A stretch of 64,000 nucleotides of DNA, from the NCBI GenBank assembly GCA_000499405.2, contig HG738137.1, forward strand, positions 23,668,546 through 23,732,545, written 5' to 3'. This DNA is from Onchocerca volvulus. Taxonomy: Eukaryota > Nematoda > Chromadorea > Rhabditida > Onchocercidae. Below the pieces are notes generated by a model. The model ran no database searches, was not told where the DNA came from, and worked only from the letters and a program-made list of their open reading frames with translations. The translations under genes and the position numbers were made by a program. Shown here piece after piece: positions 25,508 through 36,432 of this stretch (positions are counted from its first letter, which is position 1; each line of letters opens with the position of its first letter).

Positions 25508-26160
25508 ATTATTATTGTTAATATTCTAAACATGCTTTTTTCATTAAAACTGATGAGCAAACTTACTGATCCTTACTCATTAGCTTAATTATATTTAATA
25601 ATTTCGAAGCATAGCTTTCATTTTTGTTATCGTTTCATCGGAATTTGAAATTATTATTATTATAATTATTTTCCTAATCAATAGCACTACATAATTTCAT
25701 CACCTTATTAATTAAAATCATATGTTAACATTCCGTCGCCATATTTTATCCTTTCAAACTTTAGTAGAAAAATAAGAATATATGAGGTAAATATGAAAAT
25801 TTATGATTCATATTACTTAATATTATCTCATTAAAGCAATCAAATATTAATTCTAATAATTGATAAGCACCTTATCAAAATTATCAAAGCACTTTTTAAT
25901 GTCATCAAATATTAGAATAATTAATTCTGATAGTTGTTTAATCATTTTATTTAAATTACAAAAGTGATTAAAGAACAAAAAAAAAAAATGAAAGTACCAA
26001 ATATTAAAGTTTTTATTGTTACCAAATTTTTATTTTTCAATGTATTTTAAAAATTATTCATCAAATTTCTTTCTAATTAACAAATATATTCATATAATAT
26101 TATTTAAATTTGTTTAATTTATAGATAGGACGAACTCGAACACATCGTCTTCTACGTTAT
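23593..26160. other. AT-rich DNA upstream of the 26-kb gene
   Basis: It contains an ATT microsatellite (25446-25519) and no exon I can support. If the gene at 26.16 kb has a further 5' exon it should lie here, but no good donor with coding-like sequence was seen. Confidence 0.55.
25446..25519. repeat. (ATT)n microsatellite
   Basis: About 20 uninterrupted ATT units followed by a few interrupted ones. Confidence 0.95.
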
Positions 26161-26268
26161 ATGTTTCGCGTCAGACCATGCTTTTATTTTTTCGGATTTC
26201 AGTGTCTTTTTACTATTTTAATGATAATTTTGATAGTAATCTGCTGTATGATAATTAACACAAAAATG
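26161..26268 (+). CDS. Exon 1 of the Cys-rich membrane protein (signal anchor)
   Basis: Thirty-six codons from ATG, ending AAAATG/GTAAAT, phase 0. It encodes MFRVRP and then a helix of mostly Phe, Leu, Ile and Cys. Basic residues before the helix favour an N-in orientation. Confidence 0.75.
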
Positions 26269-29200
26269 GTAAATAATTTAATTAATCAACTTTTTCCTCT
26301 CAATTCACTCAAAAAAATAAATGCAATTTTGAAAATTTTGGTCCCATATTGTTTAATTTTGATCCGATATTGATTAATTGATTAATAAAGGCTTTATTTT
26401 TCTCTTTTGCATAATTTTGAATAATTCTTTTATTTTGTCAGTTCTATGCATTTTTTTTTTCTAGAAAAGAGCATTTACTAAATATTAACTTTTAAATAAA
26501 TTTATAAATCAGATAAAAATGATTAATTTATAACAAAAAAAACCGATAAAAACACTTTTTTTTCATCAAAATGAAAATGCTCAATTTTTATTGCAATATA
26601 GATCTTGCAAATGTTTGATTAATTGATTAATGAAGGAAATAAATGAAATGAATAATTAATTACTTAATGTTGAGCAGATATTCTCTAAATTTTATTCAAA
26701 TCAAGCAATTGATAGCAAATTTGGTTCAGTATTATTATCGTAATAAATAATTAATAACTTTAATTTGTTGTGAATTTCAGAAAGAAATTACCCGTCTTAT
26801 GGAAGAGAATAAAATTTTAGATGAACGAAAAGATTTTATGCCATTTTTTGGTTGTCAATACAATAAACCGGATGAATATTCAACTGTTCGTACTCTCTTA
26901 TTACTACCATTTTTATTAAGAAATATCATTTTTATTAAGTAATCAATTTCAAATTTACGCTTATTACATATAACATTTCCGTTCTTATTTGCAGTTATAT
27001 TGATATGTTTTTTGTTTATCTGTTCAAATTCCTTGTATTTAATTTCAGAATAGTTGTAATAAGTTCTAATTGTAATAAGTTTTGATTTCAAAGTTAGCAA
27101 TTTTATTCTGCTAAATAATGAAATTGCTTCATATATTTGTTGAAATGAAGATGATAGATATATCTCAATGAAACATATGATTTATTAAGATGAGAAGAAT
27201 AGTGTGAAATTTGAATTTCATGAAATTATTATGCGATTGTGTCAGTTTCAGTTGAAAAGTTGCAAAAAAAAATTTTTTTTTATTGTTTTTAGATTAGTTG
27301 CGGTGAAGATGAAGATAATTATGCTTTTATTTCACGATTTTATAAAAGTGTCTCAGATGATAAGCGATGCATTGATCGTACAGATGTGGTTTGTCTAATT
27401 TATGAAGATTTTTTATTTTCAAAAGAGAAATGAATGGAAAAAAAAGAATTTTTAATTTATTTTAATTTATTTTTAAAGCTTTTACAGCAACAAGCAAACA
27501 AAAGAAGAGAACGAAAAAATGCATCGAATTTAGATGATAATAAAAATTAGAAAAATTGAAATTTCACTTATTAAAATTTGAAATTATTTTATTTTGATCG
27601 AATTAATATCTATATTATTTTTTCTTTTTTCTTTTTATCGGTTCAAACTTAAGGAAATAATTTGTAGTAAATTTTTCATTCGTTAAAAATCTTTTAAATC
27701 TAATATAATCTATATGTATGGGTTCCTTTGAAAATAGATAAGAATTATCAAAATGTTTGCCTTTCTGTGTTTTTTTTTTATCACGAATGATAATATTAAG
27801 CCATTTGTCTGGCTTTTCGTCTAATCGGCCAAACATTGCTGGCCAAAATGTTCAAAAATTACTGAACCAAAATGATTGTTTGATAAATTTCATGATATAT
27901 TCCAGTTCTGTTTTTATTAAAAAAACTTTATATTTATTTAAGCTTTCTATTTTTTCAAGTAAATATAAAGTTTTTTCAGTTGCCATGTTTGTCAACTGAC
28001 GATGTATTGAAATATAATCATACAAGACTGCAAAACTTTACTCAATGTGCAGGCTTAAATAAAATAAAACTTGAACATTACATTACACAATCCATTCCAA
28101 TTCTCGTTAGTTTTTATTCTTTATCAAATATTAAAATGATACTTAATATTAGTAACATTCAAGTAAAAATATTTAAAATACTTAATTTTTTTAAGCTATT
28201 AGATAATGCTTCATTATATTTTTGAATATATTTATAGTTATCAGGAAATTTTTGCACAAAAGAACTCAAATATACTGATTTAATTAATTTTAGGGCAATA
28301 TAATATTTAAAATTTATTGATTTATATTTCTTTCAAATTAATAATATATAATTTAAGAAATGAAAAAGTTTAATATACATTAATATCAAAATGATAAATA
28401 ATTCCATCAGGATAAAATAGATGAATATTAATGAAGTTATTAATCTTTGCATAATATTTGAGACAGCTTAAGAAATTTTAGAAAAAAATTATAGAAAGAA
28501 AAGATGAAATCATAAATTTGAATAAAATTGCTCATATTTTGCATATATTTGAGTTTATCAAACATTTGACAGATACGGTATTTTACCGTATTCCCTCGAA
28601 TATTCTTTTATTTTTAGGCGCCATCAATAAATATCTCACAACATCAATACAGAATACTTCGTGTCAAAGATTTTATGGTTCGATGTCCTAGATGTGCTAT
28701 CAAAAGTTTTTTTGGCTGGTTTGACTTTATTATATTATTATCAATCAAAATTATTCCATTTGTTTATTTCAAATTTACTTTAATTAATTGAAATTTCCTC
28801 AATTTTGATTTATTCGTATGTCAAATGAATGTAGTTAATTAAGTTTTAATATTTTTCGTAGAATTGCAATCAAAAAAAAAAAAAATTTATCGCATAAAAT
28901 TAGAATTTTTAAACATCTGTTAGTCATATGAAATAGTTGAATTAAAGCAAAATTTGCGGAAACTTGAAGACAGCTGAATTAAAAAAAAAAAAAGAGAGAA
29001 AAATTTTTAAACTTAATGCATTTTATGAAAAAAAGACGGATAAGAAATTCCATTTAAAAATTTTTAATTTAATCAAAAATTAAAGTGTGTCTTTTTTTTG
29101 ACTGTACTAATATAGTGCAAGAATATCTCTTTTTAAACATTCCATTTCATTCTTGAAAAATAATTCTTTAAGTTAATCATTCTCAATATGAATAATTCTT

Positions 29201-29529
29201 TGAAACTAGTCATTTTTAACGAATAAATAAATTTTATAAATTAAAAAACTTTACGCTCACTTTTTTTTTTCAATCACAGGAGAGATAGAGCTAATGAGAA
29301 TGAAGAATATGAAAGGCCTGAACGGTGTGCACGTGAAATTCAAACTTTTTCACCGGGCTGGCCACAACATGCTCGTTTTTGCGATGAGGAAGACGAACAT
29401 CAAATGGCTGACTTTTGTCGAATTCATGAATTACTTCGTGATAAGCTTAGCGTGAAAATGGAACAAATCAGTGGTTTGGATTATGATGATGTATTTGATG
29501 AATTCGGAAGTCTTGACGATTTTTATTAA
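26161..29529 (+). CDS. Unrecognised six-exon gene: Cys-rich single-pass type II membrane or secreted glycoprotein
   Basis: Exons 26161-26268, 26781-26885, 27293-27388, 27980-28105, 28618-28718 and 29280-29529 join into one 261-residue frame; all introns are GT-AG and the phases close (0,0,0,0,2). Residues 1-36 are basic then strongly hydrophobic (about 8-33), a signal anchor or signal peptide. The remainder is hydrophilic with ten cysteines (61, 74, 97, 106, 126, 168, 171, 195, 213, 225), an even number suited to disulfides, and sequons at Asn116, Asn122 and Asn150. The C-terminus is acidic and ends FGSLDDFY. I recognise no domain. A TTTATAG trans-splice-like acceptor lies about 35 bp before the ATG; the frame is open back through it, so an upstream exon is possible. 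AATAAA is at 29674-29679. Confidence 0.8.
26781..26885 (+). CDS. Exon 2 of the Cys-rich membrane protein
   Basis: The acceptor is GAATTTCAG; the donor ACT/GTTCGT is weak but is the only one that keeps the next exon open. Thirty-five codons, including FFGC. A helical charged stretch (KEITRLMEENKILDERKDF) follows the membrane segment. Confidence 0.78.
27293..27388 (+). CDS. Exon 3 of the Cys-rich membrane protein
   Basis: The acceptor is TTGTTTTTAG and the donor GATGTG/GTTTGT; 32 codons in phase 0 (ISCGEDEDNYAFISRFYKSV...). The other two reading phases are less plausible: one stops at once, the other shows no coding-like composition. Confidence 0.8.
27488..27550 (+). CDS. Possible alternative last exon of the Cys-rich membrane protein
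   Basis: After CTTTTACAG the phase-0 frame reads QQANKRRERKNASNLDDNKN and stops. It contains no GT donor, so if used it must be terminal. Spliced to exon 3 it would give a 123-residue protein lacking eight of the ten cysteines apart from 61, 74 and 97. It may instead be a chance open stretch. Confidence 0.35.
   Translation, partial: QQANKRRERKNASNLDDNKN
27980..28105 (+). CDS. Exon 4 of the Cys-rich membrane protein
   Basis: The acceptor is GTTTTTTCAG and the donor CTC/GTTAGT; 42 codons, phase 0 on both sides. It carries Cys106 and Cys126 and the sequons NHT and NFT. The composition is clearly coding-like compared with the flanks. Confidence 0.8.
28618..28718 (+). CDS. Exon 5 of the Cys-rich membrane protein
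   Basis: The acceptor is TTATTTTTAG and the donor GGCTG/GTTTGA, leaving phase 2. It encodes an NIS sequon and the CPRC motif (residues 168-171) in VRCPRCAIKSFFGW. Confidence 0.8.
29280..29529 (+). CDS. Exon 6 (last) of the Cys-rich membrane protein
   Basis: The acceptor is CAATCACAG; the split Trp codon (TG/G) joins exon 5. The exon encodes 82 further residues to a TAA, including three cysteines, the stretch FSPGWPQHARFCDEED and an acidic tail. It is the longest exon-like block in the region and has the most balanced base composition. Confidence 0.85.
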
Positions 29530-29673
29530 ATTTTTCGACTTTTAAAATATATGCTGAATTTGCATCATCGTTTTTAACAGTCTGAATTGTACTTTTTTTT
29601 TGAGAAAGTTATGATAAATTGATAACAATTCAATTAGTAATGCATGATTAAAGTTTTTCTTTATTTTTGATTA

Positions 29674-29679
29674 AATAAA
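29674..29679 (+). terminator. Polyadenylation signal AATAAA
   Basis: It lies 145 bp after the TAA of the Cys-rich protein gene and is the first AATAAA downstream. AATAAA is common by chance in this composition, so support is modest. Confidence 0.45.
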
Positions 29680-30610
29680 ACAAAATATTAGAAAAATTTC
29701 ATTTCATTCAATCAAAATAAAAATTTATTTCAATTAAAATAAAAATTTTCAAAAAAAAAAAAAAAAATTTCAATTAATTATTAATGATAGAAAATGCTCA
29801 CAATGAATTCGTTTCTTTCATTTTCTCATTTTCTCCATATTTCTCACAAAGTAATTATATTTTTCGATTTTTTTTTAGTTTAAAATGTTTTATTTATTGA
29901 AATTTATTATTATTTAGTATCAATTATTATTCTGTGCTATTATCGATTCGTTTATTTGTTATTCAAATTATAACAAATGTTTATTCATAAACATATCAAC
30001 ATAATAATTAATATTTTCTTGTCTGTCACAGGAATAAAATGTCATAATACTTATTTTTGAAAATGAAAAAAAAGGCACGATTTCCAGTTTGATTATTTTT
30101 ATTGTATTATTATTGCTAATAATAATAATAACAATGATTATATAATAACAATGCTAGTCATGAAAATAATAATGGTGGTAATAATACTGTTATTCTTCTT
30201 GCTGCTACTACAAATAATAATAGCAGTAGTGATAGTAGTGATAATAATGATAATAACAGTGATAACAATAGTGATACTACTACTCCTACTACTACTACTA
30301 CTACATCTGTTACAATTCATTGCGGCAAATGCAAGATAAAACCTTATTCTTTCCCTCATTCTCGTTTTTCGGAATATTTTAAAATTCTTCCCGTTAGTAG
30401 GATAATATATCGGATGTGTGATGTTAGACAAGAGGAGGAGACAAGCCTTCATCAGGCCTCAAAACAGACCTTATTCTCTTGGCCGTTTTACTTGCAAATG
30501 CTACTTGCCAATGCAATTTGGTTTTTTTTTTTACTTGCCAATGAAAAAAATTACTTGCCAATGCAATTTGGCGCAGTGTCTTTCATTTTCCTTACTTTTT
30601 TTCTTCTTTT

Positions 30611-30616
30611 CCTATC

Positions 30617-30658
<42 letters not shown>

Positions 30659-30660
30659 TT
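30611..30660. repeat. (CTAT)n/(AT)n microsatellite
   Basis: Tetranucleotide CTAT run passing into an AT run. Confidence 0.9.
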
Positions 30661-32984
30661 GGTATTTATATATGTGTGAGTGTGAATATGTGAACATGCA
30701 TGTTTGTTCAATTTGGGAGCCAAAAAAAAAAAAGTTTGAGCAATCGAGCCAACAAAAAAGTTGAAGCAATTGAGTCCAATAAAAGGATTCAAGCATGAAA
30801 TTTCAAGCAATGAGGCGAAAAGATTAGGAAATGAAGCATTTTCGTCTTTTCTAACGCTAAACTGATGGCAACTGAAGTGATTTTCCCTAAACTAATGCTC
30901 ACTTTAATTTGATTATTGATAAAATCTTTTATCCAGCAAATACCTCCTCTGTATGCAGAAGTATTATCACAAGCATCTTTTTTCGATCTTTTTTCTTCTT
31001 TACTTCATAATAATTATCACTTTTCAGCTGTATATCATATCATCATATTAATAATTTACTTTGTGAAATCAAATCAAAATACTTATTCTCACTAGTAATT
31101 TTAATCGTTCGATGAAATCAAACGATTGATAATAATTTTCCTTTAACATTTATTTCAAATAAATAATAATATTGATTTATCAAAATAATATCATTTTTAC
31201 TACTCTTTTTTTCTTTTTGGCTCTTTTTTTTTTTTAAAATAAAAATAATTTTCTGTATAGTAAATCAATCATTTTTATGTATTTTCACATATCGAGAATG
31301 AAATAGTTTGTTGCCTAGCGACGATGCATAATATTTTCCTTCACTCATATCTAAACTGAATGCTTAGCTAATGTTTGAATGTGTTAAAATTAATGAGAAA
31401 TCTATAAAAATATATCATAAATTTTCCATTGATATTAATTTTTCACGATGTATTATGTTAATTTATTATTTTATATTATATACTTTAGATATGTTGAAAT
31501 TTTTGCATATTATGATAGAATGTTTGCAAAATTACTAATTAATAACATAAATGATAATAATAGTAATAATGATAGCAGTGATAATATTAGTGGGATGAAA
31601 ACATTGTTATATTTTTGTTATATTTCTATTTTTCATTCATTCCCATTTGATAACAAAAGCAAACTTTTTTTTCATTTGATGATAAAAAATTCTAATTTTT
31701 GTTACATTTCCATCTTTTTTCTCCAAAGAAAATCCATTAATTCAACTTTTCTATCAAAAATTTTCAATTATATCAAATGAATAAATTTTTATTTCCAAAA
31801 AATGAACAAAATTTCCATTTCTAAAATATTATTTTTCAAAAAAAAAAAAAAAAAGGAAAAAAGTTTCACCTTTTTTAAAAATAATTAAACTCGCTAAATT
31901 GAATAGCAAGATAAATTTTTTAGCAAATTATAATTTTTAAGTATATTTAATTATTAAAATACTGAACAAAATATTAAAATATTGAACAAAATATATGTCT
32001 TTCAAATATGTATGTATGTGTGTAAATATAGTTAAGAAAGTATATATGTGATTCTTATGTCATCGAAGAATATCTGCAATTATTTTGATTTTTATTTTTT
32101 TTTTCCATCCATTCGTATAAATGAAATGAAATGTCGCTATTTCTTTTATTCATTGTCGATTGTCCAAAAATATCACAAATATAAATGAAAAATTAGGATT
32201 TTGCAAGAATAAAAAACAAAAGAAAACTGATCGATGAATGTTTCTGATTGAAGAATCAATTCCATCCATTCTCGACCGATCATTTTTCATATTTAAGCTT
32301 CTATCCTCATCATTCCTTCCTCCAAACTTCCTCTATTTCCTTCTTCTTTCCTTCTCCGGTCTTCCTATCCTATTTCCTCCACTCTCTCTTCTTGCCCCGT
32401 ATACCCATTCTTCACTTTTTCCATTTTTCAATTCCTATGTATGAAATAAAACAATGTTGGCACATTTGATTGTTTGATTCGTTGAAAAGAATGACTACAT
32501 TCCATAATTTCCATTTAATAAATTCAATTTAGCATTTTTCAATTATTCCTTCTTTTTTCTTCTTTCCTTACTTTATCTTTAATGATTAATTTATTTAAAG
32601 GTAAAAAAAAAAGAGAAAAAAAAGTCAAAATTATTGCGTGTAAATAATATTTGCAGGAGAATGAATATAAAAAGTTAAAAAAATGAAAAATTGAAATTTA
32701 TCTTAATAGTTTTTAATGATTTCATCAAAATTATTTCTTTTCAAATGCAGAAATAAAAAACAGAAGAATAAATTTGAAATAATTTTTTTATATTTTCATT
32801 TTTTGTGAAATTCATCCTTTTTGTAATGCAATACATTTAAACTGTAACATATTTACAACATGTGACATATCATCAAAATGTGACAGTCAAACATTTATCA
32901 GTTCAATTCTCTTGCAAATAAATATACTTAATTTTTTGCTTATTGCGTTATTATTATCATGAAGATATTTAACTTAATAATCAT

Positions 32985-33225
32985 AGTCACATATTTATTG
33001 ATAATCATAATTATTATGTAGATCCATTTCTTCATTTACTGATAATAATTATCACTATTATGCATATTTGCCTCTTCATCTACTAGTAACTATTATCATT
33101 ATTGTGTTTATTCATTTTTTCATTTACTGATAATCGTTATCATTGCGTATATACTCATTTCTTCATCTATTGATAATCGCTGTCATTATCATATATATTC
33201 TTTTCTTCATCTATTAAATTTCCTT
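32985..33225. repeat. Degenerate ~57-bp minisatellite, about five copies
   Basis: Each copy has TTCTTCATnTACTGATAATC and then TATCATTATTnTGnATAT. Copies vary by substitutions. Confidence 0.75.
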
Positions 33226-33555
33226 AATTCTTTCTTTTTATTTCATAGTATTAATCTTATTTAGTTTTCGGCTTTGTATTTTTTATTTTTTTTTTAATTA
33301 AAAAAGTTTTTGAATAAATGTTAGAAATTAATAACGAATGATAAAGATAAGTATAAATGGTTTATATATATGTAATATTTCTATCATTTGTTTAAAGTTT
33401 TTATAATTAAAAGTTAAGAAATGGAAAACTTAAAAGAATTGCCATACATTATTTACTATATTTTCCATATATATATATATATATAAATTCCAGTATACGC
33501 ATAATACGTGAATATATGCATAATACGTGCACATTTACTATTAAAATATTGTCTG

Positions 33556-33610
33556 TTACGTAACTAACTAGCCCTGAAATTGATGGCGCTTAAGCGGAAG
33601 ACTTATACTC
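33556..33610 (+). pseudogene. 28S rRNA pseudogene fragment, sense piece
   Basis: AACTAGCCCTGAAATTGATG followed by GCGCTTAAGCG and TATACTC matches the conserved eukaryotic 28S stretch AACTAGCCCTGAAAATGGAT/GGCGCT...TATAC. It is decayed and too short to be functional. It is joined directly to the antisense piece on its right. Confidence 0.8.
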
Positions 33611-33914
33611 AATGTTTGGTTCATCCCACAGCGCGCCAGCTCTCTTTACCAAAAGCAGTCCATTGGTGCACACATTCAATGTCTATGCTTCATTCAAGCA
33701 AACAAAACGTCATAGTCTTTGAAAATTTTGAAAATAGAATGAAAACATTTCGTCCCACAATTCCTCTAATCATTCGCTTTACCGAATATAACTGTTTTAT
33801 TACCTGCTCCAGCTATCCTGAGGGAAACTTCAGAGGGAACCAGCTACTAGATAGTTCGATTAGTCTTTCTCCCCTATACCAAAGTCAGACGATCGATTTG
33901 CACGTCAGAATCGC
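33607..33914 (-). pseudogene. 28S rRNA pseudogene fragment, antisense piece
   Basis: Read on the minus strand, the order is GATTCTGACGTGCAAATCGA, ...TATAGGGGAGAAAGACTAAT, AACTATCTAGTAGCTGGTTC, CAGGATAGCTGGAGC, GGTAAAGCGAATGATTAGAG, ...CTTTTGGTAAAGAGAGCTGG, TGTGGGATGAACCAAACATT. These are universally conserved parts of 28S rRNA in the right order. Several invariant positions are changed and small indels are present, so this is a decayed copy, not a working rRNA gene. The 114-codon frame on the plus strand is an artefact of it. Confidence 0.92.
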
Positions 33915-35892
33915 TTATTTATAATGCAAAAACTAAAAAAAAAAAAAAAAAGAAAATTATTATTATTAGATAATATTCGTATAGTTTTATTAAAAGCTTA
34001 TCAGTATTTGCTGAAATATCATCAATAGAAGATATGAATTAAGGACTTTTTTCTGTCTTTTTTTTTTTTAAATTTTAGACAGATAAAAGCAATATCTTTT
34101 GATTTGAGAGAAAAGAGACGAGGAAAAAGAGGGTTATCGAATTTGTCTATATTCCATTCACGATCTCTGGTCCTCGTCTCCTTTTTTTTTTATTTTTTTA
34201 TTTTTTTTTTCAACTTGAAATAAAATGCTCATTGGCAGAACTAGTTCCCTAGTTTGCGTATTCTTTGCAAACAATTTCATCCTATTCGATCAACCATTTT
34301 TATATATCTGAATATTTCGTTTTTATTCGCTTATGTCATTCTCTCTTTAATTCTCTCTTTTCCTTTTATTCTTCCCTCTTAAATTTCTTCTGAAATTTTT
34401 CGCTTGATAAAAACCTACTTATCACGGGAATTCTGTCATGAAATACATGCACAAACACAATTTCTATATTTAGATCTGTTCAGTTAATGATGATGAAGTG
34501 TTTCAGTGATGTTACTTCCGGTGATGAATTTAATTGGTTGAAACAATTCCTTATATTCTGTTCTTTCGCATGATTTATCGATTGTTTGCTAAAAATTAAA
34601 TTATCATAAATATATTATTTTTTTAATATGAAATTTAAAATTTCAAGATTTGATTACTAATATACCATTACAGATTATTGATATTTGTTTGAAAGAATTA
34701 ATAGTTAATAACAATTGTATCAGTGATGGTGATACTTCCGGTGATTTCAAATTGTCGAAATAATTTCTTACATTCATTCCTTCTTAATGAACTGTCGATT
34801 ATTTGCTGCAAATAAATTACCATAAATATATATTAATCGTTTTTTATAAAAATTTAAAATTTTAATTCTATTATGATGTTTGACTAGAAGAGCTATTAGT
34901 AATAATTCTAAATAAATTGAACCAAATAAACAAAATCAATTATTACTAAAGAATAAAATAATCGGTATGGTATTAAATAAGAAGTGCCTCCTTTTTCTTC
35001 ATTTTTTTTCCTTTTTTTTTTATTCGCAACATTATTTAGTCATTATTTATCAGATCCTTTATCCTTTTATTATTAATATTTTTTATTAAAAATTAAACAA
35101 ACAATATTTAATAAGTTTTGCATATTGACTTTTTCTATCAAAAAAAAAAAAATTATTTGATTAATTCTTCAATTTTTATTATTTTTTCTTCTCCCGCTTT
35201 TCCAATTCATCCCATATAATCTGACTTTTCGTTTTAGTTTCAATATTTCTACCAATTTTTGCTGTATAAATTAGCAAAATGATGTGATAAATGTTATAAC
35301 ATTATATCAGTTTTAATGAATCATTGAATATTTTCGATAAAGTTTTCTCTTTTGATATAAGATTGATTATTCATTCCTTTTAAATATCTTTTGTTTCTTT
35401 CTTCTTTACAATTTTTTCACAATGAATAATATTACCAATAAATGAATAATTGTATATTCAAAAGAAATTTAAATTAGCAATTGTCAAATTTCATTCAGAT
35501 TTGGTTTCTAATTAATTACCCTTCTTTGATCTTATTTGATGAATATCACAAGTAATACATAATTACTTTACTTGATACATAAATTGCTAACAATTTTATT
35601 TAATTCGTTTATTACACAATCAAAATTAATTTATTTCAAATCGCGTTCCAAAGAAAATATTTATTATAGTACTTGAAGTAACACTGGCATGTTTTTTTTT
35701 GTGAAACACTTTAACAATTAGTTTAATTATTTGATTTGGCTTTCGCATATTCTTTTTCAGCTCTTTTTTTCACATTAATTTGTTTAATGCAAATTCTAAT
35801 ATTCTCAACTAAATAAAATGTTATTTTAAATTTAATTTTTTTGAAAGAATATTTTAAATGAATGACAATCATTTATGTAATCCATCTGCTAA
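33915..35892. other. AT-rich intergenic DNA with one long duplication
   Basis: A ~220-bp unit near 34498-34700 recurs at 34718-34890 (landmarks ACTTCCGGTGAT, GATT(T)ATCGATT/CTGTCGATTATTTGCT, AAATTTAAAATTT). No exon is seen. Confidence 0.65.
34498..34890. repeat. Two-copy ~220-bp duplication
   Basis: Both copies carry CAGTGATG(G)TGATACTTCC/GTTACTTCC followed by GGTGAT and AAACAATT/AATAATTTC. The copies have diverged by substitution and short gaps. Confidence 0.75.
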
Positions 35893-36138
35893 TCTATATA
35901 AATAAAAATATAAATGCTACCTTTTACCCCGAACAGATATCCGGAAGTTCTCCACCGATCCTTCTAACACAACCTTGTTTCCCAATAGGCCATCATTTTC
36001 ATATAGACGTACTTACTTTCTTTCACGTGTTACGTCCGTGACAATTAAAAATAAGTGAGGGGCGGGGTTTATTGACTCCGCCTTTCTTTCTTTCCAATAT
36101 TCTCCCTCTGCCCCCTTCTCTCCCTCTCTTTCTTTGCC

Positions 36139-36203
<65 letters not shown>

Positions 36204-36432
36204 CAACAACAAATAAGAATAAATAAGGATAAATAGTAATTCGAATGAGCGTTGCGTCAAAAATTTCAAAGCAGTAAATAAAGACTTTTCGATATCTAAG
36301 ATTCTGAATTATGAGATAAGACGCATGTTTACGAACTTTCGGAGGTTCAAGATTTTGAACAAACGAACATTGACATTTTTATTTATATAGAATGGTTAGA
36401 GTCGAATACGAAGCTTGGCCGAGTCCAGCTAG
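35893..36432 (+). mobile_element. Dispersed repeat copy C, Helitron-like or MITE-like (most complete copy)
   Basis: The left end TCTATATAAATAAAAAT is inverted at 36374-36390 (ATTTTTATTTATATAG). The element then runs to GGCCGAGTCCAGCTAG. It starts TC after A and ends CTAG before T, the Helitron insertion signature, although the long inverted repeat also suits a MITE. Inside are the family block ACTTTCGGAGGTTCAAGATT and a (TAA)21 microsatellite. It is about 0.54 kb and has no coding frame, so it is non-autonomous. Confidence 0.65.
36140..36202. repeat. (TAA)n microsatellite inside repeat copy C
   Basis: About 21 perfect TAA units. Copies A and B lack it, so it arose after insertion or in this subfamily. 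Confidence 0.95.

Larger units (their letters stand above)
29680..33555. other. AT-rich intergenic DNA with tandem repeats
   Basis: No supported gene. It contains AAT/AGT-rich arrays (30110-30300), a short repeat of TTACTTGCCAATGCAATTTGG (30490-30575), a CTAT/AT microsatellite (30611-30660) and a five-copy ~57-bp repeat (32985-33225). Frames of up to 116 codons here run through these repeats and show no family features. Confidence 0.65.

Noticed and set aside
30414..30764. 116-codon plus-strand frame
   Set aside because: It is built from the TTACTTGCCAATGCAATTTGG repeat and a CTAT microsatellite.
31448..31780. 110-codon plus-strand frame
   Set aside because: It runs through AAT arrays and a local duplication (FCYISIF twice). 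No domain is seen and the composition is that of AT-rich noncoding DNA.
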